From Rickettsiales bacterium UBA4311 (lineage in GTDB: Bacteria; Pseudomonadota; Alphaproteobacteria; Rickettsiales; Deianiraeaceae), in contig DGUL01000007.1 of NCBI GenBank assembly GCA_002394665.1, positions 90,544-154,543 on the forward strand: a stretch of 64,000 bases of DNA. The letters run 5' to 3'. Each line of letters starts with the position of its first letter. Within the stretch, counting starts at the first letter, position 1. Positions 7,628 to 15,389 of the stretch are shown here, piece after piece. Both the position numbers and the translations under genes were made by a program. The notes beneath the pieces were generated by a model. That model searched no databases. It worked only from the letters and a program-made list of their open reading frames with translations, and had not been told where the DNA came from.

Positions 7628-9439
7628 TTACTCCTCAACCACAAAATTCCCATCTCTCTTCACAACCTTACTCGCCTCAACCCATTTGCCATTTTGGTCT
7701 TTGAAGGCCTCGTGCAACACCATACCTTGTGTGATGAGACGGCGGAAAGGTTCAAGGTTTGGCAGGTCGTCTTTGGTGAAATATCCGCAATCGGCGAGGG
7801 CTTTGGTAAAAAACCTTGAATAAAGCAGGTGCAAAATTGCGTGCTCTATGCCCCCGATGTAGTCCTGCACTGGCATAATGTTTTTGATGTCTTCCGCTTT
7901 GAATGCTTGTTTGTCGTCTTTTGGCGAGAGGTAGCGGAGGAAATACCAACTGCTTTCAAAGAATGTGTCAAATGTGTCGGTTTCGCGGGTTGCTGGTGCT
8001 CCGCAGACGGGACATTTGCAGTGTTTCCAAGTTGGGTGTTTGTCAAGTGGGTTGCCTTTGCCGTCAAACTCAACATCGGCAGGCAGAGTGATTGGCAGGT
8101 TTTCCTCTTTTTCGGGCACACAACCGCATTTGTCGCAATAAACCATTGGTATAGGACAGCCCCAATATCTCTGTCTTGAAACCCCCCAGTCGCGGAGTTT
8201 ATACATAACTTTTGCCTCACCTCTGCCGAGTTTTTCAAGTTCTTTTGTAATTGCTTCTTTTGCCTCTTTACTTGTTAAACCATTGAATTTTTCAGAATTT
8301 ATAACTTTCCCGTTGTCGTCAATAACTTTAATAATTGGCAGGTTGTATTTTGTCGCAAAATCAAAATCCCTCTCGTCGTGTGCAGGGCAGGCAAAAATTG
8401 CTCCTGTTCCATAATCCATTAACACAAAGTTTGCAAGCCACAATGGCATATCTTTTCCTGTCAGAGGATGTTTGCATTTTATGCCTGTGAATACACCTTT
8501 TTTCTCCTTGTTTTCTTTGGCATCAGCACCTTTCATTTGGTCTTGTTCGCATTGTTTGATGAACTCCGCAACTTCTTTGTTTGTCTCTGCAATCCGTTTT
8601 GCAAGCGGATGAAATGGAGATAAACCAACAAAAGTTCCGCCAAAAAGTGTGTCCGGACGAGTGGTGAAAACCTCAATATCTCCAAGCGGAGAGGCAAATT
8701 TTATTGTCGCACCATAACTTTTATCAATCCAGTTTTGTTGCATTACCTTCACCTTGTTAGGCCACTCTGGCAGTGCTTTATCAAGGCATTCAAGTAGGTC
8801 GTCGGCATATTTTGTAATTTTTAAATACCACTGCTTTAACTTTTTCTTCTCAACAATAGCACCGCTTCGCCAACCTTTTCCGTCAATAACCTGCTCGTTT
8901 GCAAGCACAGTGTGGTCTACTGGATCCCAATTTATAACACTCTCTTTTTGATATGCAATTCCGTTTTTCAAGAAATCTAAAAACATTTTTTGCTCGTGTT
9001 TGTAGTATTCCGGCTCGCAAGTTGCAATAATTCTGTCCTTATCAACGGACATTCCCATTTTATCAAGGTCGCTAAGTATTTTTTTGATATTCTTGTGCGT
9101 CCAAACCGATGGATTTATTCCGTTATCAATAGCAGCGTTTTCGGCAGGAAGACCAAAAGCATCAAAGCCAAATGGGTGAAGAACATTATATCCTTGAAGT
9201 CTGCGAAAACGGGCAATAGCATCACCTATTGTATAGCAACGAAGATGCCCCATATGTATATTTCCTGATGGATATGGGAACTGCTCCAAGACGTAATATG
9301 AATTTTTGCTGTTGTTATCAAACCTAAAAGCATCTGCTTTTTTCCACTTCTCTTGTGCGTCTTTTTCAAATTGTTTGAAGTTGAATGTGTTATACATACC
9401 GACGGGCGGTGATTTTTTGACTGTTTTTTTTATTTTCAA
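7628..9439 (-). CDS. leuS: Leucyl-tRNA synthetase, N-terminal subunit/fragment
   Basis: Amino part of LeuRS: Rossmann fold with the class I signature HMGH (residues 62-65); the CP1 editing domain (TTRPDTLFGGTFVGL and YGTGAIFACPAHDERD with the conserved editing Asp); a zinc-type insertion with CDKCG and CPVCG; and the second Rossmann half with TDTFDTFFESSWYFLRY. It stops with a TAA after VVKRDGNFVVEE, just where bacterial LeuRS leads into the KMSKS loop. That loop is on the separate ORF at 6491-7231. Residues 1-14 may be untranslated if the Met at position 15 is used. Confidence 0.93.
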   Translation of the reverse strand: MKIKKTVKKSPPVGMYNTFNFKQFEKDAQEKWKKADAFRFDNNSKNSYYVLEQFPYPSGNIHMGHLRCYTIGDAIARFRRLQGYNVLHPFGFDAFGLPAENAAIDNGINPSVWTHKNIKKILSDLDKMGMSVDKDRIIATCEPEYYKHEQKMFLDFLKNGIAYQKESVINWDPVDHTVLANEQVIDGKGWRSGAIVEKKKLKQWYLKITKYADDLLECLDKALPEWPNKVKVMQQNWIDKSYGATIKFASPLGDIEVFTTRPDTLFGGTFVGLSPFHPLAKRIAETNKEVAEFIKQCEQDQMKGADAKENKEKKGVFTGIKCKHPLTGKDMPLWLANFVLMDYGTGAIFACPAHDERDFDFATKYNLPIIKVIDDNGKVINSEKFNGLTSKEAKEAITKELEKLGRGEAKVMYKLRDWGVSRQRYWGCPIPMVYCDKCGCVPEKEENLPITLPADVEFDGKGNPLDKHPTWKHCKCPVCGAPATRETDTFDTFFESSWYFLRYLSPKDDKQAFKAEDIKNIMPVQDYIGGIEHAILHLLYSRFFTKALADCGYFTKDDLPNLEPFRRLITQGMVLHEAFKDQNGKWVEASKVVKRDGNFVVEE

Positions 9440-9504
9440 TATCTACTATTGATGGTTACAACTTTACTTGCTTTTTATTTTTTTAAAAAATTACTCTTCG
9501 TGTC

Positions 9505-9575
9505 GCGGGTGTAGCTCAATGGTAGAGTTCTAGCCTTCCAAGCTAGCCACGTGGGTTCGATTCCCATCACCCGCT
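9505..9575 (+). tRNA. tRNA-Gly (anticodon UCC)
   Basis: Acceptor GCGGGTG pairs with CACCCGC, discriminator T. The D arm is GCTCAATGGTAGAG, the anticodon stem CTAGC/GCTAG encloses loop CTTCCAA, and the T loop is TTCGATT. Anticodon TCC reads GGA/GGG. The 3' CCA is not encoded. It marks the boundary between leuS and the accessory block that runs to gyrB, a position often used by inserted DNA. Confidence 0.95.
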
Positions 9576-9643
9576 CTGGATTTGTTTACGGAGTTCGCTT
9601 TTAACAATGAAATAAACTGTGAGAGCAAAAAGAAGGAAGGGAA

Positions 9644-10522
9644 GTGGTGGATGGAGTAGTTAAGTATATGATAAATATTGGAAACATCACTGTGAATTTG
9701 TTTTTTGTTTCAATTGCATTAGGATTGGGGTTTGTAATTTTAATTGTTAAATTAATTGTTAAATGGTTTTTAAAGAAAATAAAAATTGATAAGAAATTTG
9801 TTATTGAATTACGTACTGGCGTTGGAGCGTTAAAAGGTCATTATGTATCTATTGGAATAACTAATATTGGAAATGAAAAATTATGGATTGATAAAATTGT
9901 TATCTTAACAAGTGATGATGATTATTTTGAAATAAGATGCAATAAACGTTTAGATTTGCAACAAAAAGAATTTTTTGAGTATCGATACTCCGAAAGTTTT
10001 CCAACTTATTCTGTTTCTTGTTGTTCTGCAAACAAATATTTTGTTTTCTACAATGATAAAATCTATATGATAGAATGCGGTAAAAAAGCAAAACATAGAA
10101 TTATAGAAATACAAAAATACAATTCTTATATAGAAAATAAAAAAAAAATTTCTTTTGCAACATATAGTATGACTTTTACAAACGAAAACAAAGAAAAAGA
10201 AGAAATAATATTTAATAGAAATATGATTTATATACTTCAATTTTTTCACAAAACAGATATTGAGAGCGAATGGCAATTTTATTGCTTTGCTACAATTGAT
10301 TGTAATGGTAATTTTATGGCATATGATAAATTATTATTGTCAAAGAATGGAAAACCATTTGGTGCTGGATCTATTGAAAATAGTATTTTAAAATATCGAG
10401 ACAAGATAGTTGGTTTTATTCGCGATAATTGGATTGATACAAGTGTTAATGATATTGGCTGGATAGATTATACAACAACTCCAGAAGGTGATGTTTTGGC
10501 TGGTATTGCGGAAAAAATTTAG
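9644..10522 (+). CDS. Unknown membrane-anchored protein
   Basis: No family recognised. Starts at tandem GTG codons (9644/9647) after a purine-rich GGAAGGGAAG; an ATG at 9668 is a further option. One hydrophobic helix (about residues 16-40) is followed by basic residues and a soluble part of about 240 residues that looks beta-rich in its first half (YVSIGITNIGNEKLWIDKI). Two adjacent Cys occur at SCCSANKYF. Its last codons run into the left direct repeat (10511-10620), so the 3' end may have been fused onto older sequence. It precedes a restriction-modification pair, but a shared function is only inferred from position. Confidence 0.6.
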   Translation: MVDGVVKYMINIGNITVNLFFVSIALGLGFVILIVKLIVKWFLKKIKIDKKFVIELRTGVGALKGHYVSIGITNIGNEKLWIDKIVILTSDDDYFEIRCNKRLDLQQKEFFEYRYSESFPTYSVSCCSANKYFVFYNDKIYMIECGKKAKHRIIEIQKYNSYIENKKKISFATYSMTFTNENKEKEEIIFNRNMIYILQFFHKTDIESEWQFYCFATIDCNGNFMAYDKLLLSKNGKPFGAGSIENSILKYRDKIVGFIRDNWIDTSVNDIGWIDYTTTPEGDVLAGIAEKI

Positions 10523-10620
10523 TTAGTATTATTTTTGATTTGTAGTTAAAATTATTTTGTTGTTTAGTGCGAAAAAGCAAAATCATCATAAACTTTGCAA
10601 TTTGCATTTTATTTTTTCAA
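10511..10620 (+). repeat. Direct repeat, left copy, bounding the restriction cassette
   Basis: Imperfect 110-base direct repeat of 12644-12754, with roughly 10 differences and one single-base gap. Read in the right frame, its first part encodes KNLVSIIFDL and a stop, matching the endonuclease C-terminus KNLIGIILDL in the right copy. The remainder matches the gyrB leader (GTTGTTTAGTGC, AAACTTTGCAATTTGCATTT). It is therefore the ghost of an endonuclease tail plus gyrB leader, left of the present cassette. Confidence 0.85.
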
Positions 10621-10643
10621 ATATATGTGGGCTCCCCCTCCTA

Positions 10644-10662
10644 CTTCTCTCTTAGAGAGAAG
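10644..10662. repeat. Short perfect inverted repeat upstream of the methyltransferase
   Basis: CTTCTCTC, loop TTA, GAGAGAAG, embedded in a C-rich then G-rich stretch that stands out from the AT-rich background. No T-run follows on either side, so it is not a normal terminator. It could be an operator for the methyltransferase or a small mobile palindrome. Confidence 0.55.
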
Positions 10663-10708
10663 GGAAGTGGTTTGTTGAAAATTAAAAAAGCAGTTTTACC
10701 AAACTAAT

Positions 10709-11542
10709 ATGCAATTAGAAGAGCAAATACAACAAAAAGTTGAAAAATTGCAGATTTTGTTAGATAAAAAGGAGGAAGAAAATAAACTTTTTATTGGCGA
10801 CAACATTGATATTTTACAAGAATTATACACCAAAAATGGTGAATTTGTTGATATGATTTTTGCAGATCCGCCATATTTTTTGTCAAACGATGGATTTACT
10901 TGTCAAAATGGAAAAATGGTAAAAGTAAATAAGGGAGAGTGGGACAAAAGCAAAGGAGCGGAAGAAAACCATAAATATAATATCGCTTGGCTTTCTGCCT
11001 GTCAAAAAGTATTAAAAAGAGATGGAACAATTTGGATTTCTGGAACTCAACACAACATTTTTGACATTGGATTTGCATTGCAACAACTTGGATTTAAAAT
11101 TTTGAATATGATAACTTGGGAAAAACCAAATCCTGCTCCAAACTTGTCGTGTAGATATTTCACACATTCAACAGAATTGCTGATCTGGGCTGGCAAAAGT
11201 GAAAAATCAAAACATACTTTTAATTATGATTTAATGAGAGAGGAAAACGGAGGGAAACAAATGAAAAGTGTTTGGACTTTTACTTCACCAAAAAATAGTG
11301 AAAAAACTTTTGGGAAACATCCAACACAAAAACCTATTGATTTGCTAAATAGAATTATCAAAGCATCAACAAATGAAGGAGATATTGTTTTAGACCCATT
11401 TTTAGGAAGTGGAACGACTGCTGTTTCTTGTGTTTTAAATAATAGAAAATATATTGGAATTGAAAAAGAAAAAGAGTATTTTGAACTTGCAAAGAAGAGG
11501 GTTGAGAATGCGGAAATTAAAGTGAAAAATGGGTTGTTTTGA
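10709..11542 (+). CDS. N6-adenine DNA methyltransferase, beta class (DpnA-like)
   Basis: Transfers a methyl group from S-adenosylmethionine to adenine in a specific DNA site, protecting host DNA. Motif order is catalytic first, SAM site last, which is the beta class. DPPYFLSNDG (motif IV, about residue 52) comes first, then WISGTQHNI and the NPAPNLSCRYFTHSTE region, KHPTQKP (motif X region), and DPFLGSGTTAV (motif I, about residue 230). Length 277 is normal. The loop around the catalytic motif resembles DpnA-type enzymes, so GATC is a possible target, but specificity cannot be read from sequence. The partner endonuclease follows at 12073. Confidence 0.9.
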   Translation: MQLEEQIQQKVEKLQILLDKKEEENKLFIGDNIDILQELYTKNGEFVDMIFADPPYFLSNDGFTCQNGKMVKVNKGEWDKSKGAEENHKYNIAWLSACQKVLKRDGTIWISGTQHNIFDIGFALQQLGFKILNMITWEKPNPAPNLSCRYFTHSTELLIWAGKSEKSKHTFNYDLMREENGGKQMKSVWTFTSPKNSEKTFGKHPTQKPIDLLNRIIKASTNEGDIVLDPFLGSGTTAVSCVLNNRKYIGIEKEKEYFELAKKRVENAEIKVKNGLF

Positions 11543-11545
11543 TTA

Positions 11546-11635
11546 TTGAAGATGAATGATTTGATTATTGGAGTGATGAAGATGAATGATTGGATTATTG
11601 GAGTGATGAAGATGAATGATTGGATTATTGTAGTG
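11546..11635 (+). repeat. Three tandem 30-base units over a translation start
   Basis: Units at 11546-11575, 11576-11605 and 11606-11635 each encode (M/L)KMND(L/W)IIGV or a one-base variant. Units 2 and 3 begin ATGAAGATGAATGAT. The first two units end with GGAGTG, so each of them supplies a ribosome-binding-site-like sequence directly before the next ATG. Thirty-base units keep the frame when copies are gained or lost. Confidence 0.85.
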
Positions 11636-12103
11636 ATATTAGGAATTGTTAGTTCATTATTGGCTACTTTGCTTGTTTATGTTTTTTTGCATATTAAAAA
11701 TAAAAAGTATTCCGTTGTCATTAAAGCCAGACAATGGGCTCTTAAAAACATAGAATATACAACTTTTGAGACAGCAGAAAATCCAAATGTGGTAGATTTT
11801 GGGGTTGGAAGTATTATTACAGTGCTAGCACCAAAAGAAATGATAACTCTTACATTGAGTCAAGATTATCAAAGAAAACATCCTGATAAAGAAACCTTTA
11901 TAATTCCTTTTATACAAAAAGCGGATCTAAATAATTTAAAGAAAGAGATTGAATACGGACAACACGATGAAAAACTTGTTGAAGTTTATAAAAAAAATAA
12001 AAAAGAATATAGGAAAAATAAAATTAAAAAATTGCAATCAATAATAAAGAAATGTTTATCTAAGTTTAAACTATGGAGCGGAAAGAAGGAGTTGAAAAAT
12101 TAA
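11546..12103 (+). CDS. Unknown membrane-anchored protein between methyltransferase and endonuclease
   Basis: Unrecognised protein. The start may be the TTG at 11546 or the ATG of the second or third tandem unit (11576, 11606). After the repeats comes one membrane helix (IIVVILGIVSSLLATLLVYVF), then a Lys-rich soluble part of about 130 residues with no cysteines and a strongly basic C-terminus (KKEYRKNKIKKLQ). It starts 4 bases after the methyltransferase stop and overlaps the endonuclease start by 31 bases, so the three genes form one transcription unit. The topology (N-terminal anchor, basic cytoplasmic tail) resembles the gene at 9644, without sequence similarity that I can see. Confidence 0.6.
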   Translation: MKMNDLIIGVMKMNDWIIGVMKMNDWIIVVILGIVSSLLATLLVYVFLHIKNKKYSVVIKARQWALKNIEYTTFETAENPNVVDFGVGSIITVLAPKEMITLTLSQDYQRKHPDKETFIIPFIQKADLNNLKKEIEYGQHDEKLVEVYKKNKKEYRKNKIKKLQSIIKKCLSKFKLWSGKKELKN

Positions 12104-12678
12104 AACTTTTAATTGGCAAAGACATAAGGCAACTTGTAGATAAATATGGAGTAAGTTTTGAAGCAAACGGACATATAAATAAAGGTTGGTTTGGACATAC
12201 TTTGGAACATTATTTAGGGTTGCCAACAAATTCTTCACAAAGTCCAAATTTTGGTTCTTGGGAATTAAAAAGTATTCCAATGAAAAAACTTTCAAATGGC
12301 AAGATTGTTCCAAAAGAAACAATGGCGATTACAATGATTGATCCTTATGAAGTTTTACAAAAAGATTTTTATAGCAGTCATTTATATTCAAAACTTTGCA
12401 AAATGGTGGTTGTAAGCAGTTTGTTTGTAAATAAACAAGAAACAAGCAGAGTTTTGCTGGATGTAAAAGAATTTGATTTGACGAATAATAAATTGTTAAA
12501 AGATATTGAAAATGACTATAATTTGGTAAAAGAAACCATAAAAACAAAAGGATTTGAGTTTTTAACAGGTAAAATGGGAAAATACATTCAACCAAGAACA
12601 AAAGGAGCGGGACACGGAAGCACAAGCAGGGCATTTTATGCAAGAAAAAATTTAATTGGTATTATTCTTGATTTATAG
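12073..12678 (+). CDS. Type II restriction endonuclease, MutH/MvaI-BcnI-like
   Basis: Predicted double-strand DNA nuclease partner of the methyltransferase at 10709. The fold signature of the MutH group is visible: GWFGHTLEHYLGL (about residues 37-49), then a conserved Asn/Asp region and WELKSIPMKK, where the E-x-K pair provides the metal-binding catalytic residues. GKIVPKETMAITMIDP follows, as in MutH and Sau3AI-like enzymes. Length 201 is close to MutH. The ATG at 12073 overlaps the preceding ORF. Its last ten codons lie inside the right direct repeat and recur as a ghost at 10511. Which member of the fold it is, and its target, are uncertain. Confidence 0.75.
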   Translation: MERKEGVEKLKLLIGKDIRQLVDKYGVSFEANGHINKGWFGHTLEHYLGLPTNSSQSPNFGSWELKSIPMKKLSNGKIVPKETMAITMIDPYEVLQKDFYSSHLYSKLCKMVVVSSLFVNKQETSRVLLDVKEFDLTNNKLLKDIENDYNLVKETIKTKGFEFLTGKMGKYIQPRTKGAGHGSTSRAFYARKNLIGIILDL

Positions 12679-12754
12679 TTAAAATTTATTTTGTTGTTTA
12701 GTGCAAAAACGTAAAATTGTTATAAACTTTGCAATTTGCATTTTATTTTTTCAA
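12644..12754 (+). repeat. Direct repeat, right copy, endonuclease tail plus gyrB leader
   Basis: Right member of the pair with 10511-10620. It covers the final codons of the endonuclease gene, its TAG and the untranslated region up to 22 bases before the gyrB ATG. Recombination between the copies would remove the methyltransferase, the membrane protein and the endonuclease and leave one intact gyrB leader. Confidence 0.85.
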
Positions 12755-12776
12755 TTCCATAGATAGGGAGGTTTTT

Positions 12777-15197
12777 ATGGCTGATGAAAATTCAATCACG
12801 AGCAAGGTAGAAGGTGATTATAATGCTAATTCTATACAAGTTTTGCACGGGTTGGAGGCTGTAAAGAAAAGACCGGGTATGTATATTGGTGATGTCGGCG
12901 ACGGCTCCGGTTTGCATCATATGGTTTATGAAGTGCTTGATAACTCCATTGATGAGGCACTTGCGGGCTATTGCGACTTGATTTCTGTGATTATAAACCC
13001 AGATGGCTCTTGCACGGTCAAGGATAATGGACGTGGTATTCCAGTTGATATTCACCCAGAGGAGGGAGTTTCAGCGGCGGAGGTTATAATGACGCAACTG
13101 CACGCTGGCGGTAAGTTTAACAAGAATTCTTACAAGATTTCCGGCGGTTTGCACGGAGTTGGTGTTTCGGTTGTAAATGCTTTGTCCGTGTGGTTGAAGG
13201 CGGTAATTTGTAAGGACGGAGGAAAATATCAGTGCGAATTTGCAAATGGAATTACGACAAAACATTTGGAACGTATTGGCGATAGCGATGAACACGGCAC
13301 GGAGGTCACTTTTATGCCAGCGATTGACACATTTGGAGATATAACTTTTAATTTTGACACATTAGAGCAGAGAATTCGCGAACTGGCATTTTTGAACTCA
13401 GGAGTAAGGATTTTGCTTAAAGATGAGCGAGTTGGCAAGGAAAGAGAGCAGGTATTTCACTACGAAGGCGGGCTTGTGGAATACATAAAATACATCAACA
13501 AAGGCAAAACAGGAGTAAATGACATTATAAGCATCAAAGGCGAGGATAACGATGTTTTCGTTGAAGTTGTATTGCAATGGACGGATACATACCACGAAAA
13601 TATGATGTGTTTTACAAACAACATAAGACAACGAGACGGAGGAACACATTTAGCAGGTTTTAGAAGCGGATTGACACGTGTAATCACGGATTATATGTCA
13701 AAAAACATCGCCAAAAAAGATGCCGTAGACATCACAAGCGACGACATAAGGGAGGGGCTTACTTACATTATTTTAGCAAAGGTTCCAGATCCAAAATTTT
13801 CATCTCAAACAAAAGATAAACTTGTTTCTTCGGAGGTTCGTCCGGTGATTGAAAGCATAGTTGTTAAACAACTTGGTCGTTGGTTTGAGGAGAACCCAGA
13901 AAAAGCAAAAACGATTATTCAAAAAGTTTCGCAAGCAGCGATTGCACGTGAAGCAGCCAGAAAAGCAAGGGATTTAACCCGTAGAAAAGGTGCTTTGGAT
14001 AGTTTTTCACTGCCGGGAAAACTTGCGGATTGTCAATCAAACGACCCAACAATTAGTGAAGTTTTTATCGTTGAGGGTAATTCCGCAGGTGGAACGGCAA
14101 AACAGGGACGTGACAGAAAGACACAAGCAATTTTGCCATTACGTGGTAAGATTTTGAACGTTGAAAAAGTCCGTTTTGATCGCGTTTTGGCGAGCGATAC
14201 AATTACTACACTTATTGCTACAATGGGAACAGGAATTGGAAAAGACGACTTTGACATCTCAAAACTTCGTTATCACAAAATCGTGATTATGACCGATGCC
14301 GATGTTGATGGAGCCCATATTGAAACTTTGCTTTTGACGTTCTTTTATCGCCAAATGCCGGAAATCATAAGACAAGGTTATTTATATGTCGCACAGCCAC
14401 CGCTTTATCGTATCAAAAAAAATGGGACAGAGATGTTCTTGCAAAATGACGATGCTTTGGCACAACAACTTGTAAAAAGTGCCTTGAATAATGGCTATGT
14501 TTTGAAAAACGACAATCAACAATCACGAATTGCAGGCGACGATTTGGAGAATTTAACTTTTACAATAATGCGTTTCACGAATGCTTGTGTTGAAATTCCA
14601 AGTTCCGTTGACAAAGACATAATTTATTCAATTCTGTTGGCATCAGCTCATTTAAACAATCATCATTTGCTTGAATTGAAGGACGAAGTTAAAGCATTGC
14701 TGGATCAGTTTGTGGAAGACGAAGAATACAAATGGAATGTTGAGGAAAGCGAAGGAAATATGCATTTTTACCGCGAAGTAAAAGGCACATATCACGATTA
14801 TACAATAGAGCCAACTTTCTTAGCACTTCCGGAAGTTGTGAAGATTTTACACAAAATTGATGTAAAACTCGTTTATGAATTGATAAAAAATGGTGGAAAA
14901 CTTGTGATTAAGGATGAAGAACACAAATATCTTTCTGTTGGCGAATATGTTGATTTGATAAAGCGTCTTGGAAGCGATGGAATGACAATTCAACGTTTCA
15001 AGGGTCTTGGAGAAATGAATGCCGAACAACTTTGGGAAACAACGATGAATCCGGATACAAGGACGATGTTAAGGGTTTCCATTCAAGATGCAGAAGAAGC
15101 CGATCACGTTTTTACGATGCTAATGGGTGAAGATGTCCTCCCACGCCGTGAGTTTATTGTCAATAATGCGTTGAAGGTTAAAGAATTGGATGTGTAA
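12777..15197 (+). CDS. gyrB: DNA gyrase subunit B
   Basis: ATPase subunit of DNA gyrase, which introduces negative supercoils with GyrA. The ATG at 12777 has a clear GGGAGG six bases upstream; an in-frame TTG 48 bases earlier is rejected. Seen in order: GHKL ATPase domain with RPGMYIGD and DNGRGIPV, transducer domain with the QTKDKL loop, TOPRIM domain with VEGNSAGGTAKQGRDRK and MTDADVDGAHI, the long Gram-negative insertion, and the C-terminal RFKGLGEMNAEQLWETTM. The usual EGDSAGG is EGNSAGG here; the catalytic Glu and the DxD are kept. Length 806 is typical of GyrB, not ParE. Confidence 0.96.
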   Translation: MADENSITSKVEGDYNANSIQVLHGLEAVKKRPGMYIGDVGDGSGLHHMVYEVLDNSIDEALAGYCDLISVIINPDGSCTVKDNGRGIPVDIHPEEGVSAAEVIMTQLHAGGKFNKNSYKISGGLHGVGVSVVNALSVWLKAVICKDGGKYQCEFANGITTKHLERIGDSDEHGTEVTFMPAIDTFGDITFNFDTLEQRIRELAFLNSGVRILLKDERVGKEREQVFHYEGGLVEYIKYINKGKTGVNDIISIKGEDNDVFVEVVLQWTDTYHENMMCFTNNIRQRDGGTHLAGFRSGLTRVITDYMSKNIAKKDAVDITSDDIREGLTYIILAKVPDPKFSSQTKDKLVSSEVRPVIESIVVKQLGRWFEENPEKAKTIIQKVSQAAIAREAARKARDLTRRKGALDSFSLPGKLADCQSNDPTISEVFIVEGNSAGGTAKQGRDRKTQAILPLRGKILNVEKVRFDRVLASDTITTLIATMGTGIGKDDFDISKLRYHKIVIMTDADVDGAHIETLLLTFFYRQMPEIIRQGYLYVAQPPLYRIKKNGTEMFLQNDDALAQQLVKSALNNGYVLKNDNQQSRIAGDDLENLTFTIMRFTNACVEIPSSVDKDIIYSILLASAHLNNHHLLELKDEVKALLDQFVEDEEYKWNVEESEGNMHFYREVKGTYHDYTIEPTFLALPEVVKILHKIDVKLVYELIKNGGKLVIKDEEHKYLSVGEYVDLIKRLGSDGMTIQRFKGLGEMNAEQLWETTMNPDTRTMLRVSIQDAEEADHVFTMLMGEDVLPRREFIVNNALKVKELDV

Positions 15198-15389
15198 AAA
15201 AAAAGCTATTGTTAGTGCGATTTATGGAAGAAAATCAAAAAAACAATCGCATTGTGGTGATGTTTTTTTGCGAGATTTATTTGTTTTTGTCTTTTGTTTG
15301 CATTTGCCAGTGGCTGTAAAAAAAAGTCTAACTTATAGCAATACGAAGAAAATGATTGCAAGTTAAATTGGCACCAATAAATTCTATAG
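15198..15389. other. Intergenic stretch with a few coding relics
   Basis: After the gyrB stop there is no intact gene. A short frame from an ATG near 15222 gives a hydrophobic segment (CEIYLFLSFVCICQW) ending at a stop, which could be the decayed signal peptide of the outer-membrane protein remnant that follows. A 7-base inverted pair (TGCGATT and AATCGCA) flanks part of it, without a T-run. Confidence 0.4.

Noticed and set aside
7225..7640. Group I/II intron or intein in leuS
   Set aside because: The insert is not in frame with leuS, both leuS parts have their own stop or start, and I see no splice motifs or reverse-transcriptase/endonuclease gene. RNA folding was not possible here.
7846..8238. 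Long open frames on both strands across the leuS editing domain
   Set aside because: They are shadows of leuS caused by its higher G+C. The leuS frame carries all motifs.
10630..10672. Insertion sequence or MITE around the CTTCTCTC hairpin
   Set aside because: No transposase, no terminal repeats and no target duplication can be seen; only a short hairpin is supported.
15198..15389. Complete gene for a signal-peptide protein after gyrB
   Set aside because: The frame ends after about 33 codons and does not join the barrel fragment.
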